Positions 51,687 to 60,589 of a stretch of 64,000 nt of DNA are shown here, in pieces (positions within the stretch are counted from its first letter, which is position 1; each line of letters opens with the position of its first letter). Both the position numbers and the translations under genes were made by a program. The notes beneath the pieces are model-generated. The model was not told where the DNA came from, searched no databases, and worked only from the letters and a program-made list of their open reading frames with translations. The stretch is from Clostridium ljungdahlii (lineage in GTDB: Bacteria > Bacillota > Clostridia > Clostridiales > Clostridiaceae), in assembly GCF_001636845.1 (NCBI RefSeq), contig NZ_LITT01000005.1:1-64000 (forward strand), read 5' to 3'.

Positions 51687-53348
51687 TTATTTTTTTATTT
51701 TAAAAGAACTCTTAAGAGATACTATTCTATTAAATACTAGCTTTCCTCCTTGAAAAAATCTAGGATCAACATTGAAATATCCATGTCTGAAAAATTGAAA
51801 TTTTTGGCCTGATTTTGCATTTTTCATATCAGGCTCCAAAAATCCATTTAATATTTCCAAGGAATTTGGATTCACATTATCTAAAAATGAATCACTGCCT
51901 TCTTCTTCCTTTTCATCTAAAATTAAAGGCTCATAAAGTCTTATTTCTGCTGGAATTGCGGTACTTGCATTTACCCAGTGAAGTGTACCTCTAACTTTTC
52001 TTCCGTCAGGACTATTTCCCCCCTTTGATGCAGGATCATAGCTGCAGTGAAGCTCTTTTATGTTCCCTTCTTCATCCTTTATGACTTCTTCACATTTTAT
52101 AAAATAAGCACCTTTTAACCTAACTTCATTTCCCGGAAATAATCTATAATATTTTTTAGGTGGATTTTCCATAAAGTCTTCTTGTTCAATGTATATTTCC
52201 TTTGAAAAAGGTACTTTTCTAGTTCCTGCTGTAGGATCATCTGGATTATTTTCAATTTCAAAAGTATCACATTGTCCTTCAGGATAATTTGTTATTACGA
52301 CTTTTAGTGGTCTTAAAACAGCCATAGTTCTAGGTGCTTTTGTTTCCAGATCATCTCTTAAAAAGTAATCCAGCATTTGAGAATCTACTATACTACTTGC
52401 TTTTGCCACGCCTATAGCTTTGCAGAATTTACAGACAGATTCTGGCGTAAATCCTCTTCTTCTAAGTCCTGCAATAGTTGGCATACGTGGATCATCCCAG
52501 CCATCTACAAAATTGTCATCCACTAATTTTTTAAGTTTTCTTTTACTCATTACCATATTTGTAATGTTAAGCCTAGCAAACTCTATCTGCTTTGGCACAT
52601 TTTCCATTTCACATTCACGCACTACCCAATCATAAAGAGGTCTGTGATCCTCAAACTCAAGTGTACATATGGAGTGAGTTACTCCTTCAATGGCATCTTC
52701 TAGCGGATGTGCAAAATCGTACATAGGATATATGCACCATTTATCTCCAGTATTATGATGTGGGGCATGTGCTATACGATATATAATTGGATCTCTCATA
52801 TTTATGTTAGGAGAGGTCACATCAATTTTAGCTCTTAAAACTTTTTCTCCATCTTTAAATTCTCCATTTTTCATTCTTTCAAATAATTCAAGATTTTCTT
52901 CTACAGTTCTATTTCTATAAGGACTTTCCTTACCAGGTTTAGTTAAAGTACCCCTATATTCTCTTATTTCATCTGGAGTCAAATCGCACACAAAAGCCTT
53001 ACCTTTTTTTATTAAAAGTAATGCTCTTTTATACATTTCATCAAAATAACTGGAGGCAAAGTGCAATTCATCCCAGTCATATCCAAGCCATTTTACATCT
53101 TCTTTTATTGACTCTACATATTCCGTATCCTCTTTTGAAGGATTAGTATCATCAAATCTTAAATTAGTTCTTCCACCAAATTCATCTGCCAATCCAAAAT
53201 TTAAAACTATTGACTTTGCATGGCCTATATGTAAATATCCATTAGGTTCTGGAGGAAACCTTGTTATTATTTTTTTATACTTTCCTGACTTCATGTCTTC
53301 TTCTACCATGTTTTTAATAAAATTTGATGAACTCTTGCTTTCTTCCAT
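51687..53348 (-). CDS. glnS: Glutaminyl-tRNA synthetase
   Basis: A 553-residue class I synthetase. HIGH motif in [21 protein letters not shown] equivalent in VMSKRKL, and long family-specific stretches ([41 protein letters not shown]). It charges tRNA-Gln directly. Most Firmicutes instead use the transamidation route, though a number of clostridia hold glnS, probably by transfer from proteobacteria. No T-box leader is seen; the leader holds the repeat at 53377-53608 beginning 29 bp upstream of the ATG. Confidence 0.93.
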   Translation of the reverse strand: MEESKSSSNFIKNMVEEDMKSGKYKKIITRFPPEPNGYLHIGHAKSIVLNFGLADEFGGRTNLRFDDTNPSKEDTEYVESIKEDVKWLGYDWDELHFASSYFDEMYKRALLLIKKGKAFVCDLTPDEIREYRGTLTKPGKESPYRNRTVEENLELFERMKNGEFKDGEKVLRAKIDVTSPNINMRDPIIYRIAHAPHHNTGDKWCIYPMYDFAHPLEDAIEGVTHSICTLEFEDHRPLYDWVVRECEMENVPKQIEFARLNITNMVMSKRKLKKLVDDNFVDGWDDPRMPTIAGLRRRGFTPESVCKFCKAIGVAKASSIVDSQMLDYFLRDDLETKAPRTMAVLRPLKVVITNYPEGQCDTFEIENNPDDPTAGTRKVPFSKEIYIEQEDFMENPPKKYYRLFPGNEVRLKGAYFIKCEEVIKDEEGNIKELHCSYDPASKGGNSPDGRKVRGTLHWVNASTAIPAEIRLYEPLILDEKEEEGSDSFLDNVNPNSLEILNGFLEPDMKNAKSGQKFQFFRHGYFNVDPRFFQGGKLVFNRIVSLKSSFKIKK

Positions 53349-53376
53349 AAGTTAACCATCCTTTTCTAAAACTTAT

Positions 53377-53608
53377 TTATCTGATGGCTACCTACTGTAA
53401 CACTCCCACGCACACAGCGAAAGCGACTATCGCCAAATCAAAGATTTGGGATATCTGCTTTTCTATCAAAGTGGGAGATAACAGTAGATACGCCCCTAGA
53501 TAATTCATCTAAACTTAGTGGGAGAAACAAAACTCTAAAGAGAAAGCGATTCACTTTAAATCAAAGATTTAAGTTCTCTGCTTTTCCCACTAAGTAAGAT
53601 TCATTGAT
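53377..53608 (-). repeat. Structured repeat family 3, copy 2, upstream of glnS
   Basis: Read on the minus strand it matches 44880-45045: ATCAATGAATCTTACTTAGT, TAGATGAATTATCTAGGGGC, CTCCCACTTTGATAGAA and GTAGGTAGCCATCAGATAA are all conserved and in order. The hairpin arms differ: the first is longer and imperfect (around AAATCAAAGATTT near 53560), the second carries an extra arm with CAAATCTTTGATTTG. So a common frame holds exchangeable hairpins. Confidence 0.75.
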
Positions 53609-53668
53609 ATGTACATCAGAGTGGTAATCGTTACCTGACCAAATCATTATTTGAATTCTCTGATTGAA

Positions 53669-53703
53669 AGAAAAGGCATTTTTTATAAGTAAATGCCTTT
53701 TCT
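53669..53703 (-). terminator. Rho-independent terminator of the yidC-like gene
   Basis: AGAAAAGGCATTT and AAATGCCTTTTCT around a 9-nt loop, just after the yidC-like stop at 53710. Confidence 0.8.
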
Positions 53704-53709
53704 AAATAT

Positions 53710-54351
53710 CTATACAAATTGCTTGTTTTTAATATAAATTCTAAAGGCTATCTCTTCTACAAGCGAAAAAACACTAGATGTTATAAAATACAATCCAAGT
53801 GCTATTGGAGCCTTAATTGTTATTAAAAGTCCAATTACTCCAGGAAGTATAGCTGACATCTTATTGTACTGTACTTCTTTATAGACTTTAAAATAATCTA
53901 TAGAATTTACTAGGCCAGGCAGCATTGAAATGATCGAATACATTATAGGAACTATGAAATAACTATCGCTTAATTTTATTGAAGCTACCCAAGGTATAAG
54001 CACTGTACCTGAAACTACAGGCATGTTTATAATGGTTTTATAAAGCCCCCCTATTATAGGAAGCTGAATAATTGTAAGCAAACATCCCATCATACTTTTT
54101 AAATTATCCTTATAACAGCTTTGTATTTCCTTTTCCATCTTAAGCTTATCATTTTTATACCTAATCTTTATGTCTTCCATCTTTTTAGCAACTTTCTGCT
54201 GTTTTAAAATGCTGAACCTTTGTTTCATAGACATAGGCATTAAAAGTACCTTTACAATTAAAGTGAGAACAACAACTGCAATACCCCAATCTCCCGTAAA
54301 ATTAAATACATGATTTAGCAAAGCACCAAGTAAATTAAAAATAATGTTCAT
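53710..54351 (-). CDS. YidC/Oxa1-family membrane insertase paralog
   Basis: A 213-residue protein with five to six membrane helices and the Oxa1 core: GIAVVVLTLIVKVLLMPMS with the hydrophilic groove, SILKQQKVAKKMEDIKIRYK, SMMGCLLTIIQLPIIGGLY, and the C-terminal KAPIALGLYFITSSVFSLV. It lacks the rnpA/rpmH/jag neighbours of the housekeeping yidC, so it is an additional paralog. It inserts membrane proteins; the 81-residue membrane protein upstream may be a partner or client. Confidence 0.85.
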   Translation of the reverse strand: MNIIFNLLGALLNHVFNFTGDWGIAVVVLTLIVKVLLMPMSMKQRFSILKQQKVAKKMEDIKIRYKNDKLKMEKEIQSCYKDNLKSMMGCLLTIIQLPIIGGLYKTIINMPVVSGTVLIPWVASIKLSDSYFIVPIMYSIISMLPGLVNSIDYFKVYKEVQYNKMSAILPGVIGLLITIKAPIALGLYFITSSVFSLVEEIAFRIYIKNKQFV

Positions 54352-54382
54352 ATAATATCTCCTATCTATAAATTATTATATT

Positions 54383-54628
54383 TTAAAACATTATTTTTAA
54401 ATAAGGCTGTGTAAAGTATATCCACACTTTATATTTTTCGTAACTCACATACTGTTTTATATATAATTTTTTTGGATAACCCAATGCCCTTAAAACTATA
54501 CATTCTATTAAATTATATCTAATACTTTCTCTTAAACTTTTATGTACCTGTAAAACACCAGAAAAAACTGCAGTTATACACATAAACAACAGAATAAAGT
54601 AGAAAATATTGAAAAAGTCCATGTTCAT
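54383..54628 (-). CDS. Small membrane protein upstream of yidC paralog, unknown
   Basis: An 81-residue protein with one strong N-terminal membrane helix (residues 7-28, NIFYFILLFMCITAVFSG) and a basic, aromatic C-terminal half (YPKKLYIKQYVSYEKYK). The ATG at 54628 follows AGAGGA at 9 nt. It precedes the YidC paralog by 31 bp in the same direction. I do not recognise the family. Confidence 0.55.
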   Translation of the reverse strand: MNMDFFNIFYFILLFMCITAVFSGVLQVHKSLRESIRYNLIECIVLRALGYPKKLYIKQYVSYEKYKVWIYFTQPYLKIMF

Positions 54629-54776
54629 GATAAACATTCCTCTAAAATAAATTATATATCAAATACTTTTATTTGATATTACCATATAATGATTTTATAT
54701 TCAACACAAACCCTTTATTTATGCTAATATAACCATAATATCACAAAAATATTATATATAAATAAAAAAATAATTA

Positions 54777-54807
54777 TTGACCCTTACCTTACGTCATGTG
54801 TTACAAT
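54777..54807 (+). promoter_or_regulatory. MerR-type promoter with 19-bp spacer
   Basis: TTGACC at 54777-54782 and TACAAT at 54802-54807 are separated by 19 bp, the over-long spacing that MerR regulators correct by DNA distortion. The spacer contains CCTTACCTTACGTCATG, a partial dyad like those of MerR-family operators. It is directly upstream of the MerR-methyltransferase gene, indicating autoregulation. Confidence 0.65.
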
Positions 54808-54830
54808 AATTTAAGCAGAGGTGATAAATA

Positions 54831-56030
54831 ATGAATGCCCATAAATCAGAACTAGTAAGTATCGGCAAATTTGCCCATAAATCTGGTGTTACCTTGAGAA
54901 CTTTAAGGTACTATGACAAAATAGGTCTTTTAAAACCCTGTGCCTATACTGAGTCTGGTCACCGATTATATAATGTTGAAGATTTTGGTAAGCTTCAAAA
55001 AATACTTACTCTTAAATTTATAGGTCTTTCACTTGAGGATATATCTAAAATAATGAACTATGATTTAAATCAAGGTGATTTAAAAAGATCTCTCCAAATA
55101 CAAAAAAAGATAATGAAAGAAAAAATATACCATATTGAAGCTGTAATAAAATCCATAGATGAAGCTGTGCATATGCTTGACAATGACAAGGAACTCAATT
55201 GGAACAAGTTTATAAACATAATAAGCATAGTAAATACAGATCAAAAGTGGATGGAACAATATGAAAATGCCTCTAATTTAAAAGCCAGAATAAGAATTCA
55301 TGAACTTTTCAGCACAAATAAGCGAGGATGGATGAAATGGTTTTTTAATCAATTAAGTATTCCTTCCAAAGCTTCTATTTTGGAACTTGGATGTGGTAAT
55401 GGGGAGTTATGGCAAAAAAACTTGGATAAAATTCCTGAAGGTTGGAATATTACTCTTACTGATTTTTCCCCTGGAATGCTTCAGGATGCAAAAAATAATT
55501 TAGGCATTAATTCAAAAAGATTTACGTTTAAAATAGCAGATGTACAAAATATACCCTATGAGAACAATAGTTTTAACGTAGTAATAGCAAACCATGTATT
55601 ATACCATGTAAGTGATGTAGACAAATCCCTTTCAGAGATTTATCGTGTTTTAAAACCTAAGGGCTATTTTTATGCCTCAACTGTAGGTAAAAATCATATG
55701 AAGGAAATGAGAGAAATCGTCAAAAAATATAGCTTTAAGAATATAACTACAGATAGTTTTAATATTACAGAAAGTTTTCAACTTGAAAATGGTCTATTAA
55801 AACTCTCTAAGTGGTTTAAAGATGTAATAATGAAAAGATATAGCGATAACTTAAAGCTAACAGCTGCATCTCCTCTCATAGACTATATATTTTCTATGCC
55901 CGGCAATACAAAAACTACATTTGACAAAGATAAACTTGAATCCTTTGCAGAATACTTGCAGTCTGAAATAAGTAAAAATGGGTATATTTATATAACAAAA
56001 GATACTGGTTTTTTTGAAAGTAGGAAATAG
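54831..56030 (+). CDS. MerR-type regulator fused to a SAM methyltransferase
   Basis: A 399-residue fusion. Residues 8-80 are a MerR winged HTH (IGKFAHKSGVTLRTLRYYDK, IGLLKPCAYTESGHRLY), followed by a long dimerisation coil to about 125. Residues 175-300 are a class I methyltransferase: ILELGCGNGELWQK (motif I), LTDFSPGMLQDAK, FKIADVQNIPYENNSFNVV and VLYHVSDVDKSLSEIYRVLK. So DNA binding and methyl transfer, or SAM/substrate sensing, are in one chain. It may respond to a toxic substrate and methylate it. AGAGGTG precedes the ATG. Confidence 0.85.
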   Translation: MNAHKSELVSIGKFAHKSGVTLRTLRYYDKIGLLKPCAYTESGHRLYNVEDFGKLQKILTLKFIGLSLEDISKIMNYDLNQGDLKRSLQIQKKIMKEKIYHIEAVIKSIDEAVHMLDNDKELNWNKFINIISIVNTDQKWMEQYENASNLKARIRIHELFSTNKRGWMKWFFNQLSIPSKASILELGCGNGELWQKNLDKIPEGWNITLTDFSPGMLQDAKNNLGINSKRFTFKIADVQNIPYENNSFNVVIANHVLYHVSDVDKSLSEIYRVLKPKGYFYASTVGKNHMKEMREIVKKYSFKNITTDSFNITESFQLENGLLKLSKWFKDVIMKRYSDNLKLTAASPLIDYIFSMPGNTKTTFDKDKLESFAEYLQSEISKNGYIYITKDTGFFESRK

Positions 56031-56102
56031 CTTTATGCATCAACCTACAATCTAAAAACTTATATAATAAACAACGAAATGAAATGAAAGGATTGATTAT
56101 AA

Positions 56103-57281
56103 ATGAATAAGAAAATACCATTCTCACCACCAGATATAGGTGAAGACGAAATAAATGCAGTTGTAGAAGTTTTAAAATCAGGATGGATTACTACAGGTCC
56201 AAAATGTGCTGAATTTGAAAAAAAGATTGCCGAATATTGTAATAGTGATAAAGCACTAGCTGTAAACAGTAATTCTGCTGGACTAGAACTTGTATTGAAG
56301 GAATTTGACATAAAAGCAGGAGATGAAGTCATAACTACTCCTTATACTTATACTGCAACAGCAAGTGCTGCTATACGTAGAGGAATAAAACCAAAGTTAG
56401 TAGATATAGAAAAGGATTCTTTCTTAATTGATTTAGAAAAATTAGCAGATGCTATAACACCTAAGACAAAAGCTATATATACAGTAGATGTTGCAGGAGT
56501 ACCTATAGATTATGATGCTGTTCGCAAAATATTAAAGGATAAAAATCGCGAAGATATAATTTTTGTATCGGATTCCGCTCACTCCTTTGGTGCAAAATAC
56601 AAAGGCAAAAGAGTTGGTTCTCAAGCCGATTTCCATGTTTTCTCCTTTCATGCAGTGAAAAACTTTACTACTGCTGAAGGCGGTGCAATAACATTTAACG
56701 AGAATGATAAATTTGATAAAAAAGACTTATATAAGGATTTTAAGTTGGAATCCCTACATGGTCAATCAAAAGATGCTCTTTCCAAAATGCAGGCAGGTGC
56801 GTGGAAATATGATATAGTCACAGATGGTGGTAAGTGTAACTTAACTGATATATCTGCAGCTATAGGTTTGGCACAATTTCCAAGATATGAAGAAATGCTA
56901 AAAAAACGTAAAGCTATATTCGATTTATATACTAAATTTTTAAGTGAAAAGGATTGGGCTATAATTCCATTTAAGAAAGATGCTATACGTGAAACTTCAT
57001 ACCACTTATATCTTCTTCGTATAAAAGACTTTAGTGAAGATCAAAGAAATGAAGTAATAAAATCCCTTGCAGCAAAAGATATAGCTACTAATGTTCACTA
57101 TACTCCTTTGCCTATGTTTACACTTTACAAAAATTTAGGTTACGATATAAAAGATTATCCAAATGCATATGATCACTATGCAAATGAAATTTCTGTACCA
57201 GTTTATTCTCTTCTTAAATTGGAAGATGCCGAATATGTCGTTAAAGAATTAATTTCTGCCGTAGAAAAAGTCATGAAATAA
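56103..57281 (+). CDS. DegT/DnrJ/EryC1/StrS-family aminotransferase A
   Basis: A 392-residue PLP enzyme. PLP pocket marks: AVNSNSAGLELVLKEF, TTPYTYTATASAAIRRG, VSDSAHSFGAKYKGKRVG, and the Schiff-base Lys in FSFHAVKNFTTAEGGAI. The family aminates 3- or 4-keto nucleotide sugars. AAAGGA lies upstream of the ATG. It follows the MerR-methyltransferase gene by 72 bp and precedes a second DegT enzyme by 20 bp. Confidence 0.88.
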   Translation: MNKKIPFSPPDIGEDEINAVVEVLKSGWITTGPKCAEFEKKIAEYCNSDKALAVNSNSAGLELVLKEFDIKAGDEVITTPYTYTATASAAIRRGIKPKLVDIEKDSFLIDLEKLADAITPKTKAIYTVDVAGVPIDYDAVRKILKDKNREDIIFVSDSAHSFGAKYKGKRVGSQADFHVFSFHAVKNFTTAEGGAITFNENDKFDKKDLYKDFKLESLHGQSKDALSKMQAGAWKYDIVTDGGKCNLTDISAAIGLAQFPRYEEMLKKRKAIFDLYTKFLSEKDWAIIPFKKDAIRETSYHLYLLRIKDFSEDQRNEVIKSLAAKDIATNVHYTPLPMFTLYKNLGYDIKDYPNAYDHYANEISVPVYSLLKLEDAEYVVKELISAVEKVMK

Positions 57282-57301
57282 ATTGAAAGCGAGGACAAAA
57301 A

Positions 57302-58423
57302 ATGAAAGTTAATTTTTTTACACCTACAAGAGAATACTTAGAAAAGAAAGAAGAATTTAATAAAGCTATATCCGCTGTACTTGAAAGTGGGAGCTTTATA
57401 TTTGGGCCTCAAGTGTCAGAACTTGAAGAAGAAATAAAAAAATATACAGGAGCCAAGCATGCCATAGCTGTAGCTTCTGGAACAGATGCTCTTTTAGTTG
57501 CTTCTCATGCGCTAGGATTTAAAGATGGAGATGAAATTATAACTTCCCCTTTTACATTTTTAGCTTCAACTTCTTGTATAGCTAAATTAAATGCAAAACC
57601 AGTTTTTGTTGATGTAGATGAAGATACTTTTAATCTAGATGCAAATAAAATCGAAGAAAAAATAACTTCAAAAACTGCAAGTATATTACCAATACATCTT
57701 TTTTCACAGATGGCGGACATGGACAAAATAATGGATATAGCATCCAAACATAATTTAAGCGTTTTAGAAGATGCTGCAGAAGCCTTTGGTATGCAGTGGG
57801 GAGGTTCCTCAAGTGAATATAAACATTCTGGTACTATAGGTGATATTGGTATTTATTCGTTTTTCCCAACAAAAACACTAGGTGGTTACGGCGATGGAGG
57901 CATGATAGTAACTAATAATGACAAGTTAGCTGAAACTGCTAAAATGCTTAGAGTACATGGTGCTTCTAAAAAATATCATTATGACTATATAGGATATAAT
58001 TCAAGACTTGATTCTATTCAAGCTGCTGTACTTTTAGTTAAACTAAAGTATATAGACAATGCACTTAAACAAAGACAAAAGGTAGCTGATTGGTACAAAG
58101 AAAGACTTGCTGGTTGTGACTATATAAAACTTCCTACAGTTAAAGGAAATCAAAAACCAGTATATTATGCATTTAATACATTAGTAGAAAAAAGAGATGA
58201 GCTTGCTGCATACTTAAAGGAAAATGAAATTGGAACTAGTATTTATTATCCAATCCCTCTTCATCTTCAAAAGTGCTTTGATTATTTAGGCTATAAAAAG
58301 GGCGATTTTCCTGTAGCTGAAAAACTTTCGACTAAAGTTTTAGCTCTTCCTATATACCCTGAAATAACTGAAGATGAAGTTAACTTTGTATGTGAAACCA
58401 TTAAAAAATTCTATACAAAATAA
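57302..58423 (+). CDS. DegT/DnrJ/EryC1/StrS-family aminotransferase B
   Basis: A 373-residue PLP aminotransferase of the same family but a different branch: AVASGTDALLVASHALGF, SPFTFLASTSCIAKLNAKP, LEDAAEAFGMQW and the catalytic Lys in YSFFPTKTLGGYGDGGMI. GYNSRLDSIQAAVLLVKL is the conserved C-terminal element. It likely acts on a nucleotide-linked keto sugar. GCGAGGA precedes the ATG and a good terminator follows. Two different DegT enzymes side by side suggest a sugar with two amino groups or two alternative products. Confidence 0.9.
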   Translation: MKVNFFTPTREYLEKKEEFNKAISAVLESGSFIFGPQVSELEEEIKKYTGAKHAIAVASGTDALLVASHALGFKDGDEIITSPFTFLASTSCIAKLNAKPVFVDVDEDTFNLDANKIEEKITSKTASILPIHLFSQMADMDKIMDIASKHNLSVLEDAAEAFGMQWGGSSSEYKHSGTIGDIGIYSFFPTKTLGGYGDGGMIVTNNDKLAETAKMLRVHGASKKYHYDYIGYNSRLDSIQAAVLLVKLKYIDNALKQRQKVADWYKERLAGCDYIKLPTVKGNQKPVYYAFNTLVEKRDELAAYLKENEIGTSIYYPIPLHLQKCFDYLGYKKGDFPVAEKLSTKVLALPIYPEITEDEVNFVCETIKKFYTK

Positions 58424-58433
58424 CATTATACAA

Positions 58434-58469
58434 AAAGCAGTATTTAGTTTTTACACTAAGTACTGCTTT
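58434..58469 (+). terminator. Rho-independent terminator
   Basis: AAAGCAGTA..TTAGT and ACTAA..TACTGCTTT, following the second aminotransferase gene, with T-rich loop and flank. Confidence 0.7.
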
Positions 58470-58487
58470 ACAAAATTAATCACATTT

Positions 58488-59183
58488 TCAAAGCATTATA
58501 TATATTTTATCCGAGAGTGTAAGCCCTCCAGGATTCCAACACCTTTGAGGACATTTCATAATCTTGTATGGCATATGCAAATCATTTATGAACTTATAGA
58601 ATTCATTATCAAGCCATGGAGGAGTCCAACTTCCCGACCTACATATGTGAATTACATTTATGTTATCATTTACTAAATGCTCCACCTTAGGATATTTTAT
58701 AGAAAATGATTTATTTATTTCCTCAAATTCACTTTTTTCTTCATAAGTATAAGGACTATAAACTATATTTGCTTTTTTTATAATACTGTCTTTTAAAAGT
58801 TTTCCAAGCCAATTGGCACAATTCAATTCAAAATCAAGTGACTTCATCCCGCCATAACCTAAATCAGAATGTGCATCAAAATTTATGACTTCATCACAAT
58901 TATTGTTTTGAGCTATGAAATAAGAAAACTTATGGGAATCAGATACATATACCTTAGCTTTTCTTTCTATGGAAAAGCATTGTTCTATTTTACTCCAAAA
59001 GCCTTTCAGTTCATTACCAGTTCTAACTGTTTTTTCAATGTTTTCTCCCATTTGCCTATTTTTAAGATATCTCCTATACCACAATATAATATTTGTTCTC
59101 TTATTCTCAATATAAGAGCCACACCATTCCTCTCTTACAGGAATAAAATAATCCCAATCAATGCTGAGAAGATTTTTTTTCAT
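58488..59183 (-). CDS. UPF0489 (arginase-fold) family protein
   Basis: A 231-residue soluble protein. It has SIDWDYFIPV near the N-terminus, NFDAHSDLGYGG (an arginase/deacetylase-like metal motif with Asp-x-His) in the middle and ICRSGSWTPPWLDNE near the end, together typical of UPF0489/C5orf22-like proteins. Catalytic role unknown; a metal-dependent hydrolase is likely. The ATG at 59183 follows GAGGTG. Nearest genes on this strand are the broken C5-epimerase and GGDEF genes. Confidence 0.75.
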   Translation of the reverse strand: MKKNLLSIDWDYFIPVREEWCGSYIENKRTNIILWYRRYLKNRQMGENIEKTVRTGNELKGFWSKIEQCFSIERKAKVYVSDSHKFSYFIAQNNNCDEVINFDAHSDLGYGGMKSLDFELNCANWLGKLLKDSIIKKANIVYSPYTYEEKSEFEEINKSFSIKYPKVEHLVNDNINVIHICRSGSWTPPWLDNEFYKFINDLHMPYKIMKCPQRCWNPGGLTLSDKIYIML

Positions 59184-59249
59184 AGCAATACACCTCACAT
59201 ATAACTATAATGTTACACCTCCAGCATGAATTTTTAAACCTTTCAAATA

Positions 59250-60468
59250 CTAATTTTTAACATAAGAAATCCACATATTTCTTATGTTTTTATAATATTC
59301 ATCCTTGGTAATATTATAAAGGACATTCATTTCTTCAATATGAATACAATGATAAAAGTCAGAACTGCTAGGAGGTCCATTTTTTATAATGTGATATAAA
59401 TCATAGGATGTGAAGTTTCCTATATCATAATAAGGCAGTATATATTTTAAGCTTAGGAGTCCCTTATTCCAGTATCTTTTAGCCATGTTAGAATAGTATA
59501 TATTGGGGAGGCAGCGTACACTGCTCCAATCATATAAACCTATCAATGTAAATATATACCCGTTTAATGTATAGGTAGACGTTTTTCCTACATATTGCTG
59601 AAAGAATATCTTATCTTCAAGGCTTTTATCTAAAGCACCTAGAGTATCCATAACACCACCTTCTGAAACAGGCGTTAAAAGATATTTAAGCACTCTCTGC
59701 CCTGCATTTATATACTTTGAATTTTTAGTTAAATGATAGGCTCTAGTAAATACACTAAGTGCCTGCCCCTGAGACATACTTGAAGCCCATCCTTCATTTA
59801 AGCATTCATAATATCCAAATTTAAACTCATATCTTAGAGATCCATCCTTTTTTATACTCTTTATTAGAAAATCCGCTGTATTTAAAAATTTATCTTTATT
59901 AACCCCAGTATCCATATACCCATCATATAAATAAAGTGCATATTGGCATATAGTAACTGCATTATAATAAAATTTGCCATTGTATTTTACCATGGGTATG
60001 CCGTTTTTATCATATTTAAAGCTAGGAGACTCAAGATAAGCCCAATCCGGCTGATAATTAAAATATTTTTTTACAGGATCATATTCTTCATATAATGTGT
60101 AATTGCACTTATTGCTTTTATAATAGTCCACACCATTTTTGCCAATATTCATATACTCCGGGAGGAAAGAATATTTATCCAAAACAGGCACCTTTCTCTC
60201 TGCCAGCAGCTTACATATTTTTGCTTCGTTTATAATACTTTTAGGCATATTTTTATTTCCTAAAACTATATTATATCCTTCTATAGCTTTTGAATATTTT
60301 TTTTCATTTTGTAATCTTCTGCTATTTTTCAGTATGTTTTTGGCTTCATTTTCAGATACTTCACCCACTTTTAAAAGCCTTTGCTGCTCCAGTAAACACA
60401 ATTATGTTAATAACCAAAATTATAGCTGTACATATTATCTTTGTAATTATATCTTTTTTAAATTTCAT
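59250..60468 (-). pseudogene. D-glucuronyl C5-epimerase-family protein, frameshifted after the signal anchor
   Basis: The ORF ending at 59250 encodes ~380 residues whose C-terminal 270 fit the D-glucuronyl C5-epimerase C domain (YNAVTICQYALYLYDGYMD, RYEFKFGYYECLNEGWASS, SQGQALSVFTRAYHLT). It has no proper start: the frame opens right after TAA. In another frame an ATG at 60468 with AAAGGAGA encodes MKFKKDIITKIICTAIIL, a signal-anchor, and runs to a stop at 60361. The frames join if one A is removed from the GCTTTTAAAAGTG stretch near 60372. So the gene is broken by one base, or read through a rare shift. Confidence 0.75.
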
Positions 60469-60589
60469 ATTTTCTCCTTTTATGACTTTCAAATAATATT
60501 AACCTATTATAACTTTTAATATTATTTTCTAATACGTAAAAATATATTCTAAACTTTAATCATAGCTTTCCTGTTTTATATATAAAAAA

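Noticed and set aside
53349-53700. Possible T-box leader upstream of glnS
   Set aside because: No AGGGTGG-type T-box sequence or specifier loop was found; the region is filled by the dispersed repeat and a terminator for the yidC-like gene.
60139-60519. A 126-codon hydrophobic open frame on the plus strand near the C5-epimerase start
   Set aside because: It is the complement of the epimerase N-terminal region and the signal-anchor; the minus strand has a ribosome binding site and family matches, this one does not.
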